Of a stretch of DNA of 11,785 nucleotides, positions 5,980 through 11,785 are shown one piece after another. Position 1 is the first letter of the stretch; each line of letters starts with the position of its first letter. The position numbers and the translations under genes are program-made. The notes under the pieces were generated by a model that saw nothing but the letters and a program-made list of their open reading frames with translations, had not been told where the DNA came from and did not search any database. This DNA comes from JBJXFK01 sp046155505 (GTDB taxonomy: Bacteria > Planctomycetota > Phycisphaerae > UBA1845 > Fen-1342), in contig JBJXFK010000153.1 in assembly GCA_046155505.1 (NCBI GenBank), forward strand, positions 1 through 11,785, written 5' to 3'.

Positions 5980-6126
5980 ACTCGCCCAGCCGACGCGCTC
6001 GCCGGCACTGGAGCCGAAGAATTTTCGGACTTGCCCTCACCCCTCTGCGAATTTCGCGAACGCCGCGCACCCGCTGACCGATGCTACCTCGTGGCGCTCG
6101 ACGCGTCATACACCGAATTCTCTGCC

Positions 6127-6131
6127 GAGGA
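6127..6131 (+). promoter_or_regulatory. Shine-Dalgarno GAGGA of the lipoprotein gene
   Basis: GAGGA lies seven bases before ATG at 6139. This favours that start, which gives a clean signal peptide, over the in-frame codon at 6031. Confidence 0.6.
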
Positions 6132-6138
6132 ACTTGCC

Positions 6139-7218
6139 ATGCGCACGTTTTCACTCCGCTCACCGCTCGTCGCCGGATGCGCTCTTATGGTCTGCGCTGC
6201 CGCGCTTTCGACCATCATCGGCGGTTGCCCGAATGCGCCGCAGTCGCAATCGACGAATATCGACACCACGACCGACGACATCGTCTCGCCCGATGGGGGC
6301 GTGACCGATACCGACGACGACGCCGACAGTGACGACTCCATCGCCGTCATCCCCGAGGATGACGCAATTCTTGTCTCGATCGTCATGCACTTTGAAGAGC
6401 CGCCCGGATATCCGAACTTCGTCAGCGACCAGTCCGCATTCAATGAATATCGCGCAGCGCTCGTCACATTCGCCGGAGCGCTACACAACGCGAGCGTGCG
6501 CTTCGACTTTCAATCCGACTGGAATTTTCTCGCGGCGATCGATACGTGGGACAGTGGCGACGCCGGCACGAACGGCAAGAATGTCGTGCGCTGGCTGAAC
6601 GAAGATCTCGGCTTCTCGATCGATCCGCACGCGCACGAGACGACGTACAACTACGCCGACGTTGCCTATCTGCTTGAGCAGCTCGGCGTCACGCCCACCG
6701 GCGTCGTCGGCGGATTCATCGCCGATCCGCCGAACCAATCGGTCCTTGAGCAGTTTTGGTCGGCGATCGAGGGTGATCAATATCCGGGCTATTTCTGGAA
6801 TGCGACCGTCCTCTGGGGCGGCGGCACGGGCAACCATGTCAACGAGTCGGCGATGTGGGCTTCCGGCATTTGGCGACCGCAGGACCGCGGGCACTTCCTC
6901 ACGCATGACGATGCCGCCCCGCTGCCCGTCATCGGCAACTTCGGCGGCACGTGGGAAAATCTCGACTTGCTGCTATCGCTGCGCGATGCGGGAGCGCTCG
7001 GCAGCGGCGTGCACACATGTACGATCATGACCAACGGGCGTGACATCGTCGAACCCGGCTTCATCGATGAGTTTGCCGCCGAGCTTGCCGCTCGCCGCGC
7101 GAGCACGGCAATCCGCTGGATCACGCTGCCCGAGGCGCTGGAAATCTGGGAAGCGCAGTACGGCAGCGTGGCGAATCAAGTGCTGTACAACGATGTGGCG
7201 GCAAGCGCGGCGAACTGA
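6139..7218 (+). CDS. Lipoprotein with polysaccharide-deacetylase-like barrel
   Basis: The product has 359 residues from ATG at 6139. Residues 1-29 form a signal peptide (RTFSLRSP, then a hydrophobic core) ending in IIGGC, with Cys30 as the likely lipidated residue. Residues 31-75 are a Ser/Thr/Asp-rich linker with a dense acidic run (DTDDDADSDD). The rest looks like a metal-dependent barrel: an early strand SIVMHFEEP (His84), RFDFQSDWNFL (121-131), then GFSIDPHAHE (158-167), whose HxH in a strand-end context recalls the metal ligands of NodB-type polysaccharide deacetylases. A canonical deacetylase motif set is not complete, so the activity is inference. It should be exported and attached to a membrane. 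It follows the HTH-EIIA gene by 159 bases and converges with dinG. Confidence 0.65.
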   Translation: MRTFSLRSPLVAGCALMVCAAALSTIIGGCPNAPQSQSTNIDTTTDDIVSPDGGVTDTDDDADSDDSIAVIPEDDAILVSIVMHFEEPPGYPNFVSDQSAFNEYRAALVTFAGALHNASVRFDFQSDWNFLAAIDTWDSGDAGTNGKNVVRWLNEDLGFSIDPHAHETTYNYADVAYLLEQLGVTPTGVVGGFIADPPNQSVLEQFWSAIEGDQYPGYFWNATVLWGGGTGNHVNESAMWASGIWRPQDRGHFLTHDDAAPLPVIGNFGGTWENLDLLLSLRDAGALGSGVHTCTIMTNGRDIVEPGFIDEFAAELAARRASTAIRWITLPEALEIWEAQYGSVANQVLYNDVAASAAN

Positions 7219-7275
7219 CCCGGACGACGTTTCGGATGTCGGGGATCGTTGCGTAATCGGTGGCGAGAACGGGGC

Positions 7276-7373
7276 GTCGCGCGCGGAGCATCGGTCGCCG
7301 GCCGGTGCGAACCACATGCGAATTAGCCGAAGGCTGCCGCGCATTCATTGCGCACCGACCGGAGGCCGATGCT
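7276..7373. repeat. Large inverted repeat B, copy 3
   Basis: The left arm CGGAGCATCGG…CCGGTGCGAA and the right arm GCGCACCGACCGGAGG…CCGATGCT flank a longer centre of about 40 bases than in other copies. The GTCGCGCG flank is on the left. It lies between the convergent 3' ends of the lipoprotein gene and dinG, where a hairpin could serve both transcripts. Confidence 0.8.
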
Positions 7374-7417
7374 GGCCAATTCCGATCTCCGCGCACACAA
7401 CGGCGATTCCGCTGCTC

Positions 7418-9409
7418 TCACCACTGTCGATTTACGATGTCGAGCTTGCACTTGGGCAGGCTCTCCAGAAATTGCCGCCCATACACCTTGCGCGTCACGC
7501 GCGGGTCGAGGAACACCACCACGCCGCGATCGGTGCGGGTGCGAATCAGCCGGCCGAAGCCCTGTCGCGTTTTCAGGATCGCCTCGGGCAGTTGATAGTC
7601 ATTGAACGGGTTGCCGCCGCGACGGCGAATCAAATCGATCCGCGCTTCAACGGTCGGTCGATCGGGCACGGCGAACGGTAGCTTGACGATGATCACGTTG
7701 CTGAGCGCCTCGCCCGCAACGTCGACGCCCTGCCAGAAACTATCTGTGCCGAATATCGCACAGCGCTCGGTCTCGCGGAATTTTTCGAGCATCTTGCCGC
7801 GCGGCATGTCGGCCCCCTGGGCCAGGATCGTGAATCCCTCGACCGATAGCTCGTCCCGCACCGCCGCCGCCACCGACTGCAATGATAGATAGCTGGTGAA
7901 CAGCACGAACGCCCGGCCGTCGGTTTCCTGTAACCAAAACGCGATCGCCCGCGCTGCAGCTTCTTGAAATGCGACAGTGTCGCTCGGGTCGGGCATGCCC
8001 GACTCGACCACGATTTGCGCCTGCTCCTCATAGTGAAACGGCGAGCCGAGCCGCATGGTCTGCATCGGCGTGTCACCCATTCGTGAGCGGAAATACTTGA
8101 ACTCGTCATCGTTCGCTGCGGCAAGCGTCGCGCTGGTCAGCACCGCGCTGCCGACGCGCTCGAACAAGAACGAACGCAACGCCGGCCCCGGATCGAGAGG
8201 CGATGCACACAGCGTAATGCGCTTGTTGCGATTCCAATCCTGGTCGATCCAGTAGACATGCTCGTCGAGTTTCTGGGCCGTGACCTGCTCGACGCGATCG
8301 GCGACGCCGTTGATACGATCGAGAAACGACGACAGCTCAAACTGATCTTCGGCGCGCGGCAGGCTCTTCTTCAGCGGCTCCAGCGCCGCCGACGCGGCCT
8401 GAATCGCCGGCGACAGCACATTCGGCACATCGAGCGGCGCGATCAGTCGCCCGTTCGACCGCCCGCGGCTGCGCTGCCAGTCGTACACGTTCGCGAAAAA
8501 CTGCGTACACGCCGACGCCGCGTCGATCACCGCGGCCTTTTGCGAGGGCGAGCCGATCTCAGCCAGATAGCCCTTACCCGTGCGGTCGTTGAACAGGCCG
8601 CTGAGCAGATATTGCACCTGGGTGTTGCTGATCGAACAGCCGAAATGATCGGCGGCGACGCTGTCGAGCGTGTGCGCCTCATCGATCACGCACAGGTCAT
8701 AGTCTGGCAACACCTGCGCCCCGTCGCGCCGCAAAACCAGATCGGCGACCAGCAGTGCGTGGTTGACGACGAGAATTTCCGCACCCTCGGCCCGACGCCG
8801 CGAGCGCTGGTAGAAGCACGAGTCATACGTTGGGCAGCGGCGGCCCATGCAGTTGGTGTGTTCGCTGCGTACCTTTTCCCACACGTCGATCGTGGGCGGC
8901 TCGGGCAGGTCGCTGAGCGAGCCGTCGTCGGTTTGATAGGCCCAGTCCTCGATGCGATGCAGGACGTTCAATTGCGTGCTGCCGAAGAGCGATTTCTGCC
9001 GAGCGCTGGCCTGTTTCAGCCGCCGCAGGCCGATGTAGTTTTGTCGCCCCTTGACCAGTTCGGCTGTGGTCTTTACGCCGAGCGCCTCGCGCAGCAGCGG
9101 GATGTCTTTCTGAATCAGTTGCTCTTGCAGCGCGATGGTATGCGTGCTGATGACGACCTTTTTCGCGACGGTCGCATACTCAAATGCGGGCAGCAGATAG
9201 GCGAACGTCTTGCCGACGCCGGTGCCGGCCTCGACAGCCAAGTGTTTCCGCGCGGCGAACGCATCGGCAACGGCGCGGGCCATCTCGCGCTGCTGCGGGC
9301 GGACCTCGAATGCGCCGAGGCGTGCGGCGAGCGGGCCATCTGCGGCGAGCCAGTGGGCGAGCGAGGCCGTGGGTTTCTTGTCGGCAGTCGAAGAGGGCAT
9401 GCGCGGCAT
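7418..9409 (-). CDS. dinG: DinG/XPD-family ATP-dependent DNA helicase
   Basis: A superfamily 2 helicase of the Rad3/XPD/DinG type (5'-3' unwinding of damaged or structured DNA in the family). The product has 663 residues. Walker A is EAGTGVGKT (60-68), the DEAH box is at 243-246 (VIDEAHTLD), and motif III is LTSATL. The C-terminal motifs GTDSFWQGVDVAGEALSNV and RQGFGRLIRT are present. The Fe-S domain has Cys187, Cys192 and Cys198 (CMGRRCPTYDSCF). The position that usually holds the first cluster Cys (KGRxNYxC) is Gly127 (KGRQNYIGLRR). There are two possible starts: ATG at 9409, or ATG at 9400, which lies seven bases after a TAGTAT box. It is divergent from the small membrane protein gene. Confidence 0.92.
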   Translation of the reverse strand: MPRMPSSTADKKPTASLAHWLAADGPLAARLGAFEVRPQQREMARAVADAFAARKHLAVEAGTGVGKTFAYLLPAFEYATVAKKVVISTHTIALQEQLIQKDIPLLREALGVKTTAELVKGRQNYIGLRRLKQASARQKSLFGSTQLNVLHRIEDWAYQTDDGSLSDLPEPPTIDVWEKVRSEHTNCMGRRCPTYDSCFYQRSRRRAEGAEILVVNHALLVADLVLRRDGAQVLPDYDLCVIDEAHTLDSVAADHFGCSISNTQVQYLLSGLFNDRTGKGYLAEIGSPSQKAAVIDAASACTQFFANVYDWQRSRGRSNGRLIAPLDVPNVLSPAIQAASAALEPLKKSLPRAEDQFELSSFLDRINGVADRVEQVTAQKLDEHVYWIDQDWNRNKRITLCASPLDPGPALRSFLFERVGSAVLTSATLAAANDDEFKYFRSRMGDTPMQTMRLGSPFHYEEQAQIVVESGMPDPSDTVAFQEAAARAIAFWLQETDGRAFVLFTSYLSLQSVAAAVRDELSVEGFTILAQGADMPRGKMLEKFRETERCAIFGTDSFWQGVDVAGEALSNVIIVKLPFAVPDRPTVEARIDLIRRRGGNPFNDYQLPEAILKTRQGFGRLIRTRTDRGVVVFLDPRVTRKVYGRQFLESLPKCKLDIVNRQW

Positions 9410-9413
9410 ACTA
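9408..9413 (-). promoter_or_regulatory. Candidate -10 box of dinG (leaderless layout)
   Basis: TAGTAT on the minus strand lies seven bases before the second Met codon (9400). ATGACG at 9437-9432, 18 bases upstream, resembles a -35 (TGAC core). If correct, transcription starts at or next to the second ATG, the first ATG overlaps the promoter, and the true product is 660 residues. Confidence 0.35.
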
Positions 9414-9587
9414 CCCCCGCCCGCCGCACGCCGTCATCAGGCTGGTTCCGATACAAACTGTCGCCCTCCGCCCGCGCGACCGCTCGGGCGTACAACTCAC
9501 GCTCAACGTCAGGTTGGTCGATGATCGATCGGCACTCTCGTTGCGCGTCGTTTCGCGAACGGGCTGCGATAGACGTCGATCCTTGCC

Positions 9588-9591
9588 GGAG
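9588..9591 (+). promoter_or_regulatory. Shine-Dalgarno GGAG of the small membrane protein gene
   Basis: GGAG lies eight bases before ATG at 9600, supporting this start. Confidence 0.45.
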
Positions 9592-9599
9592 CTCAACGA

Positions 9600-10034
9600 A
9601 TGAACATCTCCGCCCTCCACCACTGGACTCTCAAGCAGCGCATCGACTTTGCCCACACCACTACGCTCTGCCTTGGCATGGGCCTGCTTTTTCTCGCGCT
9701 CGCGCCGCTTTTCATCACGCGCGTCGTCGCCGACCTCGAACCCGATCGCAGCGCGTGGGTCGCCAACTTGGCGGCTATGCTCCTCGCCGCGACGTTTCTC
9801 ACGCTCAGTGTGCTGATCCGCCATCGCCGCCGCTGGGCCGTTTGGACCGCGTTTCTTGTTTCGACGCTGATGGTCGCGTGCGGCATCGCCGTCCACGTCA
9901 TCCTCGGCGTACACTCGGGCAGTTCGTTTGTGCTCGTGCTATCGGGACTGACCTGCTACGGCAGCTGGCGAGCGATCGATGGGCTGCACCGCGCCGAGCA
10001 CGAAGAGGCCGAAGGCAACCCGTCGCCGCTTTGA
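9600..10034 (+). CDS. Small four-helix membrane protein of unknown function
   Basis: The product has 144 residues. Hydrophobic segments at about 20-44 (CLGMGLLFLALAPLF), 52-74 (ANLAAMLLAATFLTLSVLI), 79-102 (WTAFLVSTLMVACGIAV) and 106-123 (SSFVLVLSGLTCYGSW) predict four membrane helices, with an acidic C-terminal tail (HRAEHEEAEGNP). I do not recognise the family. A GGAG eight bases upstream and codon use like that of neighbours support a real gene. It is divergent from dinG over 190 bases that must hold both promoters. It is followed by a 318-base gap before the DUF418 gene. Confidence 0.7.
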   Translation: MNISALHHWTLKQRIDFAHTTTLCLGMGLLFLALAPLFITRVVADLEPDRSAWVANLAAMLLAATFLTLSVLIRHRRRWAVWTAFLVSTLMVACGIAVHVILGVHSGSSFVLVLSGLTCYGSWRAIDGLHRAEHEEAEGNPSPL

Positions 10035-10138
10035 CCGGTCGTCGACTGGTCGGTCAGCACACTGATGGGTCGGCACGCCGCTCCGATCGCTATTCACGTC
10101 GATCGCGCGACCTCCTGAACCCCTCGCCTGCCCCGGAC

Positions 10139-10236
10139 AAACGCATTCTAGAAAAAATGGGCTGAAATCGCGCGAGGAGCATCGGCCTCCGACTGGCGCG
10201 CCCCGCGTTGGCACCGGCCGGAGGCCGATGCTCCCC
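10139..10236. repeat. Large inverted repeat B, copy 4 (extended form)
   Basis: The arms are GAGGAGCATCGGCCTCCG and the right arm GCACCGGCCGGAGG…CCGATGCTCCCC. About 35 bases of left flank (starting AAACGCATTCTA, then GGGCTGA and ATCGCGCG) are shared with copy 5 at 11699, as is the centre CCGCGTTGGCACCGGCC. The unit is therefore about 98 bases long and not only a hairpin. The inner part of the left arm (GACTGGCGCG) is degenerate compared with copy 5. Confidence 0.85.
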
Positions 10237-10338
10237 ATGCCGCGCGTCGCGTCGCAACGCACCATTCTTACGAATTCGTTTGCCCCGCGAGCTTAGAAGT
10301 CGCCCGCACCGCAAACAAATCGATCGGCGTAACGAACG

Positions 10339-10344
10339 TATGAT
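10339..10344 (+). promoter_or_regulatory. Candidate -10 box of the DUF418 gene (leaderless layout)
   Basis: TATGAT lies eight bases before ATG at 10353. No SD and no clear -35 are visible. The arrangement matches those before truB and dinG. Confidence 0.35.
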
Positions 10345-10352
10345 AGTGCGCC

Positions 10353-11651
10353 ATGAACAGCCACGACCCCAATGAGCCGATCGCCGCCCGCCCCGTTGCA
10401 GGTTTCGAGCCGCAGCCGCTCGCACCGCAGTCGCAACGCGTCGACGTCATGGACGCGCTGCGCGGATTTGCGTTGCTGGGCATCTTTCTGGTCAACATGC
10501 CGTACCACAACGGCTCGTTCTACTCGACCCAGACTCCGACGATGCAGTGGCCTTCGTCGATCGACCATGCGGCCGAGTTTTTGGTGCGTGCGCTGGCCGA
10601 GTCCAAGTTCTACACCATGTTCAGCCTGCTCTTCGGTATGGGCCTCGCCCTGCAACGCGAACGCGTCCTCAGCCGCGGCGGCGGATTCGTCGGCCTTTAC
10701 GCACGCCGCCTGCTGGTGCTGCTCGGCTTTGGCGTGTGCCACATCGCGTTCGTCTGGGTCGGCGACATTTTGCTAACGTACGCACTGCTCGGCTTTCTGC
10801 TGATCCTTTTCTCACGCCGCGCTGACAAAACGCTGCTCGCGTGGTTTCTCTCGCTCGCCGTTCTCTACCCGCTGGTGATGGCGGGCATGATGTCGTTGCC
10901 GGTGATCGGTGAGCTTCTCCCCGACGGTGGTGCAAAGTTCGCCTCAGAAATCGCCAAGGGCGTCGAAGAAGCACGCGTCGAAGCTGAGCGGGCGATCCAG
11001 AATTATTCGACGGGTGATTACGTCAGCGTCATGCGGCAACGCCTGCACGATTGGACGTCGGTCGGGTTTTACATGGTCGTCATGGCCCCCAGCATTTTCA
11101 GCATGTTTCTGCTGGGCGTCGTCGCCGGGCGGCGCGGCTGGCTGCGCACGCCTGAGGCGCACAAGAAGTTGTGGCGCGACTTGCTGCTGATCGCTCTCCC
11201 GATCGGCCTCGTGCTTTCGATCGCGGCGGCATATCTGCTGCATGATCAAAATCTCGCTCGCCCGACCGGGCGCAGCGCCGCCGGCATGGGCCTCAGTGCG
11301 GCGGGCGCGCCGCTGCTCTGCATGGGCTATGTCGCGATCTTTGTCAGCGTATGGCAGCGGCTGCGCGGCGGCATGCTCCGCCCGCTCGTTGCTACCGGTC
11401 GCATGGCGCTCACCAACTACCTGATGCAGTCGATCGTCTGTGCCTTGATTTTTCACGGCTACGGACTCGGCTGGTACGGAAAAACGTCGCCCGCGACCGG
11501 CGTGCTCATCGTCTTTGTGGTGTATGCAACCCAGATCGCGCTCAGCAACTGGTGGCTGGCACGATACCGCTTCGGCCCGGCCGAATGGCTGTGGCGGACG
11601 CTTACTTATGGGCGGATGCAGCCGATGCGCGGACCTGCTAGCGGTGAATAA
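10353..11651 (+). CDS. DUF418 (YeiB-type) multipass membrane protein
   Basis: The product has 432 residues. The N-terminal family signature RVDVMDALRGFALLGIFLVNM spans residues 29-49. Then come about eight to ten hydrophobic segments, for example LLVLLGFGVCHIAFVWV and LLTYALLGFLLILF. A soluble loop (about 190-235) is rich in charged residues. The DUF418 C-terminal part contains GRMALTNYLMQSI and the ending FGPAEWLWRTLTYGRMQPM. The family is found in many bacteria and its substrate is unknown; a role in membrane transport or acyl transfer has been suggested only by fold likeness. The ATG at 10353 gives a family-typical length. The gene is flanked by two direct copies of the extended inverted repeat B. 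No partner gene is evident. Confidence 0.9.
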   Translation: MNSHDPNEPIAARPVAGFEPQPLAPQSQRVDVMDALRGFALLGIFLVNMPYHNGSFYSTQTPTMQWPSSIDHAAEFLVRALAESKFYTMFSLLFGMGLALQRERVLSRGGGFVGLYARRLLVLLGFGVCHIAFVWVGDILLTYALLGFLLILFSRRADKTLLAWFLSLAVLYPLVMAGMMSLPVIGELLPDGGAKFASEIAKGVEEARVEAERAIQNYSTGDYVSVMRQRLHDWTSVGFYMVVMAPSIFSMFLLGVVAGRRGWLRTPEAHKKLWRDLLLIALPIGLVLSIAAAYLLHDQNLARPTGRSAAGMGLSAAGAPLLCMGYVAIFVSVWQRLRGGMLRPLVATGRMALTNYLMQSIVCALIFHGYGLGWYGKTSPATGVLIVFVVYATQIALSNWWLARYRFGPAEWLWRTLTYGRMQPMRGPASGE

Positions 11652-11698
11652 ACCGCCGCCCCGCCGAAACTCGCACGACACGCAAGTGTCCACGGCGT

Positions 11699-11785
11699 AA
11701 ACGCATTCTAAGGAAAACGGGCTGAGATCGCGCGGGGGAGCATCGACCTCCGGCCGGTGCGAACCGCGTTGGCACCGGCCGGCGG
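11699..11785. repeat. Large inverted repeat B, copy 5 (cut by window end)
   Basis: It starts with AAACGCATTCTA like copy 4 and continues with GGGCTGA, ATCGCGCG, the arm GGGGAGCATCG and the centre CCGCGTTGGCACCGGCCGG. The right arm is cut off by the end of the window. It follows the DUF418 stop codon by 47 bases. Confidence 0.8.

Larger units (their letters stand above)
10035..10352. other. Intergenic gap with repeat B copy 4
   Basis: No gene is seen. The gap holds the extended copy of inverted repeat B (10139-10236). At its end is a TATGAT box eight bases before the next ATG. The rest shows no motif I can name. Confidence 0.5.

Noticed and set aside
7276..7373. Rho-independent terminator between the lipoprotein gene and dinG
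   Set aside because: The hairpin position is suitable, but no T run follows on either strand and the same element occurs at non-convergent junctions.
8258..10165. A long plus-strand open frame antisense to dinG running into the small membrane protein
   Set aside because: It lies opposite an intact helicase gene, has no recognisable motif and is a by-product of codon bias.
4143..11785. CRISPR array
   Set aside because: The repeats are kilobases apart, palindromic over their full length and of both orientations, with genes between them and no cas genes.

Overview
The window looks like a piece of a GC-rich planctomycete-type chromosome (inference). The grounds are the style of the Rhs core, a helix-turn-helix/EIIA fusion, the mixture of Shine-Dalgarno (SD) and SD-less starts, and the abundance of palindromic intergenic repeats. 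No rRNA gene, complete tRNA, CRISPR array or complete mobile element is visible.

Region 1 (1-1100) has no convincing protein gene. It holds a GC-rich heptanucleotide array, the 3' end of a tRNA-like molecule on the minus strand, several strong hairpins and a second heptanucleotide array. Region 2 (1100-3260) is an accessory patch. A C-terminal tyrosine-recombinase remnant sits between two copies of one 35-38 bp palindrome. It is followed on the minus strand by a 5'-truncated Rhs-core gene with a cysteine-rich C-terminal tail, and 1 nt downstream by a small exported protein with a perfect SD and a TTG start. That pair has the layout of an orphan Rhs toxin-tip/immunity module. The Rhs 5' break lies in a cluster of hairpin repeats (3071-3254).

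Region 3 (3300-7220) is a plus-strand run of chromosomal genes: truB (tRNA pseudouridine-55 synthase), NAD kinase, a DNA-binding-domain/PTS EIIA fusion, and a lipoprotein with a deacetylase-like barrel. Region 4 (7418-11651) has a DinG/XPD-family helicase on the minus strand. Divergent from it is a small four-helix membrane protein, followed by a DUF418/YeiB-family membrane protein.

The most notable unexplained structure is a family of about 65-100 bp inverted repeats. They share a GGAGCATCGG / CCGATGCTCC arm and a CGCGCG-rich flank. Five copies occur, all between or just after genes of regions 3 and 4. Three different 7-bp tandem arrays and a recurring -10-like hexamer 7-8 nt before the ATG (compatible with leaderless transcripts) are further patterns. 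No fully recognisable new system was found. The best candidates for novelty are the Rhs tail plus its SD-led partner, the two repeat families, and the DinG homologue lacking one Fe-S cysteine.
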